NCBI RefSeq assembly: GCF_003148565.1
Contig: NZ_QGGL01000004.1
Span: 86,233-150,232, forward strand
Reading direction: 5' to 3'
Origin: Tumebacillus permanentifrigoris
Lineage (GTDB): Bacteria; Bacillota; Bacilli; Tumebacillales; Tumebacillaceae
Length of the DNA: 64,000 nt
The notes under the pieces were generated by a model that was given only the letters and a program-made list of their open reading frames with translations, did not search any database and had not been told where the DNA came from. A program made the position numbers and the translations under genes. Shown piece by piece: positions 53,049-62,093 of this stretch (within the stretch, counting starts at the first letter, position 1; each line of letters begins with the position of its first letter).

Positions 53049-53232
53049 TCTCAGCGCATGCCCTCACATTACGTGAGGGTGTTCTTCATATTTGGAATTC
53101 TTATAGAGAACGCCTCTCCCTTGAACCGTCTCGGAGAGGCTATTTCATTAGTCTTATATTGCTTATGGTAAGGGGCACCATATCGCTTTTACTGTATGTC
53201 TAATAGAATAACCCGTCTACATATTCGAAAAG
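53049..53232. other. Intergenic with two hairpins and a degenerate cassette fragment
   Basis: Hairpins CCCTCAC/GTGAGGG (about 53062-53080) and GCCTCTCC/GGAGAGGC (about 53110-53138) probably end the ParB-like gene and the convergent RelA/SpoT gene. ATGGTAAGGGGCACCATATC at about 53165 resembles the junction sequence of the toxin cassettes further right. Confidence 0.45.
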
Positions 53233-53919
53233 TCATTCTCCTTTTATTTCTAAATGATTGTTGTAGGTTCTGAATATTGAGTCAGCCAGCCTTGTCCCAG
53301 TTGATACTAACTTTGATAGAACTCTGATTTGCTCTTTACAAGGTACACTATCAATTGGATGGGGATAATTTATCGTATGATCAATTTCACCCCAAATTTC
53401 TTCGAATAGTGTTCTGACTTGAATTTCACATGTAATCGAGCTATCCTCACGAGGCTTTACAAGATAATGTATACTTGTGTAATAACTTTCTTTGTGTTGA
53501 CTTGTAATTCCCAAAGTTTCATAAAACTTCACCATTTCCGGATCCCATGTATATGCCTTAGGTGATTCTGCAAATACCCAATCTCTAGACGTTACTTTTT
53601 CAATAATTTTTTCGTGTATTATTGGAAATTGATCATGGTACAGATGCAGAACGCGTAGCCCAGCAAAATCTGTGATTCTAGTAAATAGATTTTCAATAAC
53701 AATTGGGTCTTCGTCTTTCCATTTTCTATCAAGTTTGTCTCTGAGATGATCAGGATCCTTTAGTCTATATTTAATTGAATGTATCACTGATGTGTGCTTA
53801 TCGTTAAATGGAGGTTCTAATTCAAAAAAATCTCTAACGCCGTTCAGGAATTGATTAAACCTATGATGAATCCGACTGTATTCATCCACACAGCTTTGAA
53901 TTGCCACCTCTTTACTCAT
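53233..53919 (-). CDS. RelA/SpoT-fold nucleotide pyrophosphokinase-like protein
   Basis: 228 residues. Synthetase-domain marks: RITDFAGLRVLHLYHDQFPI, YYTSIHYLVKP (G-loop Tyr) and EIQVRTLFEEIWGEIDHTINY (catalytic Glu and Gln). All main catalytic residues are kept. No hydrolase domain or regulatory C-terminus, so it is a small alarmone synthetase or a toxSAS-type toxin. 8 bp after the ParA-like gene, with its ribosome site GGAGGCGTAGGG inside that gene's end. AT-rich, hence probably acquired. Confidence 0.8.
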   Translation of the reverse strand: MSKEVAIQSCVDEYSRIHHRFNQFLNGVRDFFELEPPFNDKHTSVIHSIKYRLKDPDHLRDKLDRKWKDEDPIVIENLFTRITDFAGLRVLHLYHDQFPIIHEKIIEKVTSRDWVFAESPKAYTWDPEMVKFYETLGITSQHKESYYTSIHYLVKPREDSSITCEIQVRTLFEEIWGEIDHTINYPHPIDSVPCKEQIRVLSKLVSTGTRLADSIFRTYNNHLEIKGE

Positions 53920-53927
53920 CGTTTTCC

Positions 53928-55034
53928 CTACGCCTCCAAAGTACCTATTCTTAGCAATAAATCTTCTGTAAATTCAATATACTTACCCCTTGTCCCTTCA
54001 TAAGTAGCTCTACTGCCTCCACGAATTGTAGCGATATCCTCCTGTTCTAAAAATTCAAGAGAGGGCACTTTCCACATTGGATTTTTATACTTCTGAGTAA
54101 TATTAGGTAATGTATTATGAGTATGCATTATTGCTTTTCCGCCAATTGGTGTGCTAAGCATCGTTTCATCTAAATGCGCTCTAACATCTTGTTGGATATA
54201 ACCCTTTACTGTTTCTGGAATCTGGAGCGCATAACTATAGTGTGCCTGCGCAAGATCAAGTGGTGTTACAGCCGTATATTTTTTTGCATTATAGATTGTA
54301 AAGCCTAGGAAACTAACGAAACTGCTCGGGAATTGAGCCCTTTTTTCATTTGATATCAAACTGTAAATCGTTTCAAACTCCTTCTTCCACCTCGATAAAT
54401 AATCACCAATATTTCGAATTCCATATAAAGAAAACATATCTGGTAGACAAGGAATAAGAAAGCCGTCGACTGTTGAAATGATTACTTTATTTAGGATCCC
54501 TAAACTAGGAGAGGTATCGATGATAGCGAAATCATAACCATACTCTGAGCCATAGTCTTCAGCCAAACTTCGAATTTTGGTGATTGTTCTTATAGAAAGA
54601 GGATCCCCTCGATAAACCCCATTCCATCTTTCCGCAATTTTATCCTCGTACATATGCATTGATAATCTACCAGGAATTAAACCTAAGTTTGCAGTAACCT
54701 GAACTGGAGGGGGCAAAACTTCGAGATCTCCTGTCCCCTCCTCCGTTGTCTTTAGTAGATAATGAATCGTTCTTGGCTCGCTGTTGATTTCATCAAATTT
54801 ATCAATACCTATTTTTTCTTTGGTTGTTTTAAAATCCTCGATAAATTGGTCCTCTTTTTCCCAAATCTCTGCTATTTTGTCATCAAACAAAGAGCTAATA
54901 GTAAGATTGCATTGTGGGTCCGCATCAATCATTAATACTTTATAGCCCATCTCAGAGAGACTATGGGAAAGGTGGAAAGCAAGAGTAGTCTTACCCACAC
55001 CGCCCTTATTATTAAACAAAGATATTATTTTCAT
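53928..55034 (-). CDS. ParA-family ATPase
   Basis: 368 residues. Deviant Walker A KGGVGKTT at 11-18, LMIDADPQCNLT, Walker B FAIIDTSPSLG and a VKGYI/EQDI-like C-terminal region. It lies in one operon with a RelA/SpoT-fold gene rather than parB. AT-rich. Inference: the ATPase may sense or localise, and the nucleotide synthetase may act as effector, in an immunity or addiction unit. A relic of a plasmid partition operon is the alternative. Confidence 0.8.
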   Translation of the reverse strand: MKIISLFNNKGGVGKTTLAFHLSHSLSEMGYKVLMIDADPQCNLTISSLFDDKIAEIWEKEDQFIEDFKTTKEKIGIDKFDEINSEPRTIHYLLKTTEEGTGDLEVLPPPVQVTANLGLIPGRLSMHMYEDKIAERWNGVYRGDPLSIRTITKIRSLAEDYGSEYGYDFAIIDTSPSLGILNKVIISTVDGFLIPCLPDMFSLYGIRNIGDYLSRWKKEFETIYSLISNEKRAQFPSSFVSFLGFTIYNAKKYTAVTPLDLAQAHYSYALQIPETVKGYIQQDVRAHLDETMLSTPIGGKAIMHTHNTLPNITQKYKNPMWKVPSLEFLEQEDIATIRGGSRATYEGTRGKYIEFTEDLLLRIGTLEA

Positions 55035-55141
55035 TAATAAAACTCCTTATGTTCATCTATTTTCTCCTTGAGTATTATAACATAGGAATCTCAATTACTA
55101 AAGATACTCCTTTACTATAAGAAATTTTCTTATACAAAGCC

Positions 55142-55294
55142 CTACCTGCCCGCCCATAGTAACTCCCATTCCAAAAACGCACCCCATGTCAATTCCTCAG
55201 CCGCTTCCTTGATATTTGCTTCGATCACAAGCATTTTCTCCTTCATCTCGACAATCTCCGGTTCGGCCACAAACCTCTCGAACTTGTCCAACAT
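55142..55294 (-). CDS. Small hypothetical protein, 50 residues
   Basis: ATG at 55294 with GGAGGTGC upstream. Acidic helical peptide (EPEIVEMKEKMLVIEANIKE), ends WELLWAGR. No family recognised. Stand-alone, near the ParA operon. Confidence 0.45.
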   Translation of the reverse strand: MLDKFERFVAEPEIVEMKEKMLVIEANIKEAAEELTWGAFLEWELLWAGR

Positions 55295-55351
55295 AACAGC
55301 ACCTCCGAATTTTATATCATCTCTATGCATGCCCAATCCAAAGAGTTAATG

Positions 55352-55701
55352 ATGAGTAACAAATTGCCTATGGTACTGGCGGACATCATTGAAGCAGACT
55401 TCCAGTTCCTAATGCCAGCTTTCAGTTCCGAAACTGCACATGATTTGTTCTCTCTCGATGAGAATTACATCCGATTTTTCGTGCTGGAGGAGGACCGCGA
55501 ATATTTCAGCCTGACCGCTTCCCTCATCTCCTCCTCTCTTTCCTCCGTGTACTTCCTACGGACAAGGAAAGTCTGTCGTGCCATTGAGCTACTTGAAGTC
55601 TCTTCTACGCCACATCTAGGCAGAAGAAGAACAGTTGTTGATGGATGAACTCACCGCCGAGGTACTTCGCACAGACGTATTCGTGGCCATCGCCTGACAA
55701 A
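55352..55701 (+). pseudogene. Degenerate coding stretch
   Basis: A reading frame from the ATG at 55352 encodes a plausible acidic protein (MVLADIIEADFQFLMPAF...DREYFSLTA) up to about 55600. Sense-looking coding then continues in another frame (AEEEQLLMDELTAEVLRTDV, stop near 55701). Best read as one gene broken by a frameshift. No family recognised. Confidence 0.35.
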
Positions 55702-55751
55702 AGCATTCGGTTCACTTGTTACAGTGGGGGAAACACAGTAGGTTTTGGTCA

Positions 55752-55866
55752 ACTACGGTCGTTTACACAACTGATTCCTATGAAGGTTGCATGCTCGGTT
55801 CAATCAGAAATAGACCTCTCTCTGGCGTGCAAGCTCAAGGGAGGTCTGTTTTTTTGTTAGGTTGAT
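55752..55866 (-). repeat. Toxin cassette copy D (inverted fragment)
   Basis: Read on the minus strand this matches the 3' half of the complete cassette at 60791: the end of the toxin frame (AACCTAACAAAAAA), the GACCTCCCTTGAGCTTG hairpin and the CAGTTGTGTAAACGACCGTAG segment. The toxin stop is lost and several bases differ, so it is inactive. Opposite orientation to the other copies. Confidence 0.8.
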
Positions 55867-56047
55867 AATGGACAAAGAAATAGTCAATACGAAAATGACC
55901 TCTGTCGAAATGAGTGGATGAAACCACAGTTTATACACACAAAAGCCACTCCTATATAGGGTGGCTTTGTCTCAACACCAATGTCTAAACTACTTTCTGT
56001 GACCTTCCGAATTCCGAATGTATACTGTCATCCAATAATATAATTCA

Positions 56048-57547
56048 TTAATAAACCAGTTCTTTTTCGCATAGACCAAGCGTCTGCGCTGTGGAAGTAT
56101 GAATTTCTTGGAAATGCTCAGGGCTTTCCACGAGTGACATGCCATAAGAAGGAACCATTTCTTTTATTTTCAGTTCCCACTCGATCATATGTTGTGGGAA
56201 GCATTTCTCTAATACCTCAAGCATAACGTGAACGGCAGTGGACGCACCTGGAGAAGCGCCGAGCAAGGCCGCGATCGTGCCATCAGCGTCACTAACAACT
56301 TCCGTACCAAATTGAAGTGTTCCTCTACCGCCGGTGTCAGTATCTTTGATCACCTGCACACGTTGGCCCGCCATCACGATCTCCCAATCCCCGCTTTGGG
56401 CGTTCGGAATAAACTCGCGCAATTCTTCCATGCGCTTTTCGTTCGATAAGAGAACTTGCTGGATCAGGTATTTGGTCAGTGCCATCTCTTTTACGCCTGC
56501 TGCCAACATTGTGACGACATTATTGGGTTTTACAGAACCTAGCAAATCAAAATTCGAACCTGTCTTCAAGAACTTCGGTGAGAAACCGGCAAACGGTCCA
56601 AATAGCAATGTTTTTTTGTTGTCGATATATCGTGTATCAAGATGCGGAACAGACATGGGAGGAGCACCAACTTTAGCTTTCCCGTATACTTTTGCATGGT
56701 GCTGCTCAATCACTTCCGGATTGTTACAAACCATAAAGAGTCCGCTTACCGGGAATCCTCCAATATGTTTTGACTCAGGAATACCGGTTTTTTGTAGCAA
56801 AGGAAGACTTCCGCCCCCACACCCGATAAAGACGAATTTTGCAGTATGGTATTCGATTTTCCCGTTATCGATATCATGCACTTTCAGTTCCCACGAGCCA
56901 TCGCTAGTACGTTTAATATTCTCAACACTATGCTTGTAGTTGATCTCAACGTTCTTAGTCTGCAAGTGGTCAAACAGCATGCGGGTTAAAGCGCCAAAAT
57001 TGACATCTGTTCCAGAGTCGATTTTTGTTGCCGCGATCGGTTCATTCGATGTACGGCCCTCCATGATAAGCGGCATCCATTCCTTCAGTTTTTCAGGATC
57101 ATCGGAAAATTCAATTCCTTCAAATAGAGGGTTGTGTGACAACGCTTCAAAACGTTTTTTCAAAAACGTTACATCACTTTCACCTTGTACGAAACTCATA
57201 TGAGGCAACGGCATGATAAAGTCCTGCGGATTACGGATCAGGTTGTGGTTTACAAGATAAGCCCAAAACTGTCTTGAAATCTGAAATTGTTCATTAATGT
57301 TTATAGCTTTGCTAATATCTATAGATCCGTCAGCTTTTTCGGATGTATAGTTAAGCTCGCACAGTGCAGCATGGCCCGTACCTGCATTGTTCCATTCGTT
57401 AGAACTTTCTTCCCCTGCGTTTGCGAGTTTCTCAAACACTTTGATTTCCCATTCCGGTGCTAACTCTTTCAGTAATGCTCCCAAAGTCGCGCTCATGACT
57501 CCGGCCCCTATTAGGATAACGTCTGTTTTTCTCTGTATGTTGCTCAT
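56048..57547 (-). CDS. mqo: Malate:quinone oxidoreductase
   Basis: 499 residues. FAD-binding start [67 protein letters not shown] and the C-terminal [19 protein letters not shown], all diagnostic of Mqo. It oxidises malate to oxaloacetate and passes electrons to menaquinone at the membrane. Clearly lower GC than the chromosome to the left and enclosed by cassette fragments, so it was possibly gained with the island. A TATAAT box lies at 57658-57653 on the minus strand and the leader contains a GGCGCC hairpin. Confidence 0.92.
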   Translation of the reverse strand: MSNIQRKTDVILIGAGVMSATLGALLKELAPEWEIKVFEKLANAGEESSNEWNNAGTGHAALCELNYTSEKADGSIDISKAININEQFQISRQFWAYLVNHNLIRNPQDFIMPLPHMSFVQGESDVTFLKKRFEALSHNPLFEGIEFSDDPEKLKEWMPLIMEGRTSNEPIAATKIDSGTDVNFGALTRMLFDHLQTKNVEINYKHSVENIKRTSDGSWELKVHDIDNGKIEYHTAKFVFIGCGGGSLPLLQKTGIPESKHIGGFPVSGLFMVCNNPEVIEQHHAKVYGKAKVGAPPMSVPHLDTRYIDNKKTLLFGPFAGFSPKFLKTGSNFDLLGSVKPNNVVTMLAAGVKEMALTKYLIQQVLLSNEKRMEELREFIPNAQSGDWEIVMAGQRVQVIKDTDTGGRGTLQFGTEVVSDADGTIAALLGASPGASTAVHVMLEVLEKCFPQHMIEWELKIKEMVPSYGMSLVESPEHFQEIHTSTAQTLGLCEKELVY

Positions 57548-57776
57548 TTTAACCTCTCCATTTCTCCAATATTTGAAAAAAAGAATAGGCGCTGCCGCTT
57601 AGGGATTACAAAAAGCAAGGCGCCACCTTGGAACACACCTTTTTCTATCTCGATTATACCATATCATTGCTTATTGTAATTTCTTTAGATTCTAATATAT
57701 ATTATTATATAATAATTATAAAATATTTTAAGATGGTAAGAAGGGTGATGACTCCGTCCGCAAGGGCGTACACACA

Positions 57777-57816
57777 AAAAGCCTTAACTCAGTTTCTTGC
57801 AAGAGTTAAGGCTTTG
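57777..57816. terminator. Terminator-like hairpin
   Basis: Stem AAAGCCTTAACTC / GAGTTAAGGCTTT just upstream of cassette copy A. It marks the left break of the cassette. Confidence 0.7.
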
Positions 57817-57828
57817 GTTTGTTACCGC

Positions 57829-58099
57829 GATCATTTTCGGCATGTTGACTGTACTCCTGACCATACTCAACCTAACAAAAAAGAAATAGACCTCCCTTGA
57901 GCTTGGCGGCTTAGGAGATCTCTTTCTTAGTAACCTGAGCCGACACCCTTGATGGGTATCAGTTGTGCAACGACCGTAGGTGTTTCCCGCACCTGCGGTC
58001 ACTTTTTATTTTATGCGTTTCATGTGAATTTATACTACCACATGTTGCGACAACTTCCCAACGCCGCCGTTTCCCTATTTGTGATAAGGTTCACTGTGG
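57829..58099 (+). repeat. Toxin cassette copy A (5' truncated)
   Basis: About 90% identical by eye to 60969-61236. The toxin start codon and ribosome site are missing; an inner ATG at 57842 leaves a 15-residue frame to the TAG at 57889 (MLTVLLTILNLTKKK). The hairpins and the antisense promoter region are retained (the -35 and -10 are TTGGGA and TAGTAT here). Confidence 0.8.
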
Positions 58100-58230
58100 T
58101 GGTAGCAAGCACAAACTTTCGGGCACACAGGTAAAGTTTTTCTCTCGATCTAAAGAACATGCGCTCCACACTAAATTCCTCTAGATAGAATACAACAAGC
58201 ACAATTGAATTGGCCCTATCGAACCCGTTC
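58085..58230 (+). repeat. Toxin cassette fragment E (5' part only)
   Basis: Begins GATAAGGTTCAC at the exact end of copy A and continues with a diverged version of the cassette 5' region, including GATAGAATACAA and GCACAATTGAA of the toxin promoter. The toxin frame is absent. It shows that cassettes once stood head to tail. Confidence 0.6.
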
Positions 58231-58411
58231 TATCGCGCCTGTTGCAGCGGTAATAGGTTGGTCGTCCACGCGTAGACCGCTTATTTCGACGGTTAGCTGC
58301 GTGTAAGATTGTGTATAGCAAGAGGTACTAAGATCAACAATATTGACGAGTGCGCCGTCACCACGCATGAAATCCTGGAAGGACGCTCTAAGTAGACGAT
58401 CCGGGATTCCT

Positions 58412-59917
58412 TTACATCCAGATCGCTTGTCCTAATACGCTTCTTATTCGATTAACCCAATACTCACCGATATCAGGTAAGCTATATAATTTATCGTCTG
58501 ATGCTTCTGCAAGATCACTTACTGTTACTATTTCCCCTTCTTTAAGGATATCGATTTTATGGTCTGTTAACCCATACGGATAGACCTTTGACTTCTTGAG
58601 TACTTCAACAGACATTTCCAATATGCCCAAATCCTTCTTCTCGCTGGTTTCTGGCAAAATTATTTTATCGAGTTCTCCACCTCTAAATATTTGACAATAT
58701 TCCTTCTCTGTGCTAGCCCATTTCTCTACTAGGTCATGTGTTAGCCTACTATTGGGTATAACCTCTATTAAATTACATAAGTTCAATATATAGCGAGTCC
58801 CTCGTCCCCCTGACTTCATCGCTCTAGAAGCATCACGCTTGACTATAAAACCAGCGTATTCCATTATTTCAAATAATTTCTTTAATCTCTCGACATGCTC
58901 ACGATGCACAAGGCAAGACGGGCCATAATCAGGCTTATCTAGTGTTTCGGAAACAAGATGAAATAACTTTTCAGCTAAAATTCTTGTAGGTTCAATTAAA
59001 GGTTCGTAACCACCTAACTTAGGTTCAAGTTCCTCTAATAATGGCCAATAGTATTCTGAGGCAAGGTATTTTAATGTAGCCTCAATGTCAGCTAATGCTA
59101 TAACTTCACTATACTTTATATCCAAAAGATAATTACACGCAAAAATAAATGCCCGAACATTTCCTGTTACAGCTCTACCCATAAACCTTGCAAAATGTTC
59201 TAAACTAATAGTTCTCAAGGCGTAATCTGTGATTAAAACTGGATACCTCACCTTTAGTAACTCTACGAAGAATGGAGTAAAAGAATTCGCCTCTTCATTC
59301 CTAGCTATATCAATTACACTAGCGTCGTTAAACAAATCAAAACGTGTACCGAACTCTGTTACGCCCGGGTATATTGCGGCTTTACATGAAACATAACTAC
59401 TAGAAATCGTCCTAAATATATCAAAAAAGTCCTTCAAAGGTGTTTCACGTCCAATATGGGCTGCGTCATCGAAAAATAGCACAAATCTCTTATTGATTTT
59501 CGATGATAAATCAAAAAGTGCTTGTTGGAGATTTCCTACATTAGGCTCAGGTTCAAAGAAAACCTCTGTTTCAATATACTTTTGGATAACATTCTTTATT
59601 TTTTCAATTAACAATTTGCAAAATATCTTCTCATATTCTAGACCCTCAGATTTTAATAAGGGGAGATATCTTAAGCTAAGATACACTCCGAGTGTTGAAG
59701 TTGAAACAGGCACTCTATTGGTTCGAAAGTAAGCCTCTTTCATTAACGTGCTTTTCCCGCTCCCACGTCCACCTCTTAATAAGACTGGACCATGAGCGAT
59801 CAATTTTCTTAAAATCTTGTTTTCATATTCCGAAAATGTATGGTATTTTTCAAATTCATCATCTGGAAAGTCCTCTGCTGCCAAGATTAGTGAACTATCG
59901 AAATATTTATCCTCCAT
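58412..59917 (-). CDS. P-loop ATPase with C-terminal helix-hairpin-helix
   Basis: 501 residues from the ATG at 59917 (GGAGTGAGAG upstream). Walker A RGGRGSGKST (49-57) and Walker B FVLFFDDAAH (near 145) of an AAA/STAND/ORC-CDC6-like ATPase. A helical region and a likely winged helix with GGRGTRYILNLCNLI follow, and the C-terminal about 40 residues DLAEASDDKLYSLPDIGEYW look like a helix-hairpin-helix DNA-binding unit. AT-rich. The start overlaps the upstream gene by 11 bp, so the two are translationally coupled. Not recognised as a named defence system; position and make-up suggest one. Confidence 0.7.
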   Translation of the reverse strand: MEDKYFDSSLILAAEDFPDDEFEKYHTFSEYENKILRKLIAHGPVLLRGGRGSGKSTLMKEAYFRTNRVPVSTSTLGVYLSLRYLPLLKSEGLEYEKIFCKLLIEKIKNVIQKYIETEVFFEPEPNVGNLQQALFDLSSKINKRFVLFFDDAAHIGRETPLKDFFDIFRTISSSYVSCKAAIYPGVTEFGTRFDLFNDASVIDIARNEEANSFTPFFVELLKVRYPVLITDYALRTISLEHFARFMGRAVTGNVRAFIFACNYLLDIKYSEVIALADIEATLKYLASEYYWPLLEELEPKLGGYEPLIEPTRILAEKLFHLVSETLDKPDYGPSCLVHREHVERLKKLFEIMEYAGFIVKRDASRAMKSGGRGTRYILNLCNLIEVIPNSRLTHDLVEKWASTEKEYCQIFRGGELDKIILPETSEKKDLGILEMSVEVLKKSKVYPYGLTDHKIDILKEGEIVTVSDLAEASDDKLYSLPDIGEYWVNRIRSVLGQAIWM

Positions 59918-60689
59918 ATCTCTCACTCCGCTCCATAATTGAGTCGTATCTTTTAACTGCGTCCTCAAATTCCATTGCACCAATTGTTGTTTTTACTTTG
60001 TGGCTTAACAATGAAAGAAGTGCACAATACTGCATTACTTCGCTCATTAATAGTAGAACAGTTGGCCTATCAAAAACTAACTCTGATCTAATAACTAATT
60101 CACTATGGACTCCCTTACTTAATTTGGAATAAAGTTTAGATAATCCTTCTCTAGTTTGTTTTACGAAGTGTTCCGGTGGTATACTTCGAATTTCGTCAGA
60201 TAAATATGGTTTTCCGATATAATCATTTGTATCGTCAAGTAATGAAACGAAAGCTGGCCGCCAGTAAAGCTCTCCATAATAATCTCCAAGTAGTCCCCTT
60301 CCAACCTTACCAAAATCCTTATTAGAACTCCACATTTTCTCGGGAACTAGCTCTGCATTTTCGAGTCCTTTCTCGTAAATGTCACCGAACCATTGAATAG
60401 CAGACTTTGACCTACTAGCTATTCCGAAACTGTCCTGTTTTTGCACTTCCCCAACAAAGAGTATTCTGAATGGATCAAATCTCCCCACGATAGTTGTACA
60501 AACATTCTCTAGTAATGACCTACCATAAAAAGGGCCAAGGAGTCGTATTGTTTCATCATCCTCATGTGGGAGTTCTAATATACGGTCCTCAAAGTTACAA
60601 ATCACGTTATATAAGTTTGTGAAAATTTCAATACAGTTATCATGTTGCTCATACGCTCCGCACGATAATTTAGCAATATCAGTAAACAT
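59907..60689 (-). CDS. Unrecognised protein coupled to the ATPase-HhH gene
   Basis: 260 residues from the ATG at 60689 with GGGAG upstream. Mostly helical. Notable segments are LLGPFYGRSLLENVCTTIVG, GKVGRGLLGDYYGELYW and a C-terminal helical part with LSKLYSKLSKGVHSELV. The last resembles the second half of HEPN-like domains found in defence proteins, but a complete R-x4-6-H nuclease motif is not obvious. No signal peptide or membrane span. Gene 1 of a two-gene unit placed between cassette copies E and B. Confidence 0.6.
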   Translation of the reverse strand: MFTDIAKLSCGAYEQHDNCIEIFTNLYNVICNFEDRILELPHEDDETIRLLGPFYGRSLLENVCTTIVGRFDPFRILFVGEVQKQDSFGIASRSKSAIQWFGDIYEKGLENAELVPEKMWSSNKDFGKVGRGLLGDYYGELYWRPAFVSLLDDTNDYIGKPYLSDEIRSIPPEHFVKQTREGLSKLYSKLSKGVHSELVIRSELVFDRPTVLLLMSEVMQYCALLSLLSHKVKTTIGAMEFEDAVKRYDSIMERSERYGG

Positions 60690-60967
60690 TCACACACAAC
60701 TCCCAGTTGTATAATAATATACTTCCGTAATTATTATACTTCTAATAGTTATGAGATACAATGTATCGCAGTAGTTGCTAATATCATTATGATAAGGCTC
60801 ACCGTATCACAAGCAATACACAACCTTCAACCAATGACATTTTCATATCGGTCTAACGAACAAGCGTTCCTTCATTTATTCTCCTATGATAGAATACAAT
60901 CAGCACAACTGAATAGGCTCCTCAAGGGCGGTCGGCTCATCCCCTCATGAAAGGGGGTGAGATCGGT

Positions 60968-61030
60968 ATGATCATTTTCGGCATGTTGACTGTACTCCTG
61001 GCCATACTCAACCTGACAAAAAAGAAATAG
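60968..61030 (+). CDS. 20-residue hydrophobic toxin-like peptide
   Basis: ATG at 60968 after a strong GGGGGTGA site. The product MIIFGMLTVLLAIL... ends in LTKKK: one membrane span and a lysine tail, the layout of type I toxins and holin-like toxins of Firmicutes (TxpA, BsrG, Fst-like). The 5' leader can pair (CCCTCATGAAAGGGGGTGAG), which could hide the ribosome site. The stop is immediately followed by the hairpin that would end the antisense RNA. Confidence 0.7.
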   Translation: MIIFGMLTVLLAILNLTKKK

Positions 61031-61172
61031 ACCTCCCTTGAGCTTGGCGGCTTAGGAGATCTATTTCTTAGTAACCTGAGTCGACACCCTTGATGGGTAT
61101 CAGTTGTGCAAACGACCGTAGGTGTTTCCAGCACCTGCGGTCCCTTTTTATTCTATGCGTTTCATGTGAGTT
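61016..61172 (-). ncRNA. Predicted antisense antitoxin RNA
   Basis: On the minus strand TTGAGA (61203-61198), 18 bp, TAGAAT (61179-61174). Transcription would start near 61167-61170 and run into the toxin 3' end. It would stop at the hairpin AGATCTCC/GGAGGTCT (61062-61029) followed by a T-rich run. About 150 nt, overlapping the toxin mRNA 3' region as in ratA and SR4. Prediction from sequence signals. Confidence 0.6.
61114..61150 (+). terminator. Toxin mRNA terminator
   Basis: Stem ACCGTAGGTG / CACCTGCGGT followed by CCCTTTTT. The toxin mRNA would be about 250 nt. Confidence 0.7.
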
Positions 61173-61345
61173 TATTCTACCACATGTTGCGACAACTTCT
61201 CAACGCCACCGTTTCCCTATTTGTAATAAGGCTCACCGTATCGCTCTACGTGATAAACGCGAATCTGCCCGTGGGGCGGACAGGCTCCTTTTTTGTGCCG
61301 TCAGATGGGCGCAGCCCACAAAAAGGCAGAGGATTTTTTCGAAAC

Positions 61346-62074
61346 TTAGTTCAGGCCTTGCTTTGCCGCCAAGCCCTTCAGCTTGACGTCGAGATCGGAG
61401 AGCTGTGCGGACAACGGGTTCAGTTCGTCCTTCATGTGGCCCGGTACCGCACGTTCCACCGAATTGCCCTTGATCAAAAACTTGCCTTGGTGCGCACCCA
61501 GCACGTAGTAGTACGGCTCGTCGATCACACGGAAGTCGCTTTGCGGCTTCACCCCGAACAACAACACGGTTTCAGTGGGTTTCATCGCCGGAACACCGTT
61601 GAAGTCGATCTGGATTTTGTCATTCCACTTCTCTTTTGGCAGGTCGACTTTTTTGTCGAGGCCGACCGCTTTCTTCGTGGTGACGCCGCCCGCTTCCACG
61701 AAGGTCAAGAGATCGCCCTCCTTGGCATTGGAGTTGAAGGACTTCGTGACTTTCACGTACGAGACCGTCTGCGGTTGTGCCTCATTCAAGCCCTGCGGCG
61801 TGTAATCTACAGATTTCGTCTCCAGCACGTTGCCGACCACAATGATCTCCGCGTTTTGTGCCAGATCTTCGTACGAGTTGTACAGCTTGGCAAAATCCGC
61901 TTGGGATTCGACACGCTCGATGTCTTGCCCCTGCTCTTGCGAAGCGACCGACGACGCGGACGCAGCAGTCACCGCCGGCTGCACGTTGGGGGAAGCCTTC
62001 GTGTGGGCTCCTGTAAAGTACACGCCAGCACCCATCGCAGCAACGACCAATACGGCGAGGAGAAGTTTGCTCAT
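61346..62074 (-). CDS. Secreted protein co-transcribed with a matrixin
   Basis: 242 residues. N-terminal signal or anchor (MSKLLLAVLVVAAMGAGVYF), Ala/Ser/Gln-rich linker (35-50), then a mixed domain with AEIIVVGNVLETKSVDYT, YVKVTKSFNSNAKEGD and ETVLLFGVKPQ. Similar-looking domains occur in secreted hypothetical proteins of Firmicutes; no name is justified. GC-rich, 19 bp after the matrixin gene, so it may be its inhibitor, chaperone or partner. Confidence 0.65.
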   Translation of the reverse strand: MSKLLLAVLVVAAMGAGVYFTGAHTKASPNVQPAVTAASASSVASQEQGQDIERVESQADFAKLYNSYEDLAQNAEIIVVGNVLETKSVDYTPQGLNEAQPQTVSYVKVTKSFNSNAKEGDLLTFVEAGGVTTKKAVGLDKKVDLPKEKWNDKIQIDFNGVPAMKPTETVLLFGVKPQSDFRVIDEPYYYVLGAHQGKFLIKGNSVERAVPGHMKDELNPLSAQLSDLDVKLKGLAAKQGLN

Positions 62075-62093
62075 TTTTTGAATCTCCCTTCAA

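Larger units (their letters stand above)
60791..61243 (+). repeat. Complete type I toxin-antitoxin cassette, copy B
   Basis: About 450 bp flanked by direct repeats GATAAGGCTCACCGTATC (60791-60808) and AATAAGGCTCACCGTATC (61226-61243). In order: toxin promoter with extended -10 TGATAGAAT (60887-60895), leader, toxin frame, hairpins, antisense promoter. Copy C at 63791 repeats its first 210 bp almost exactly; copies A, D and E are fragments of the same unit. Confidence 0.85.

Noticed and set aside
53928..55034. Plasmid partition operon
   Set aside because: No parB or centromere-like iterons in the operon. The downstream gene is a RelA/SpoT-fold protein.
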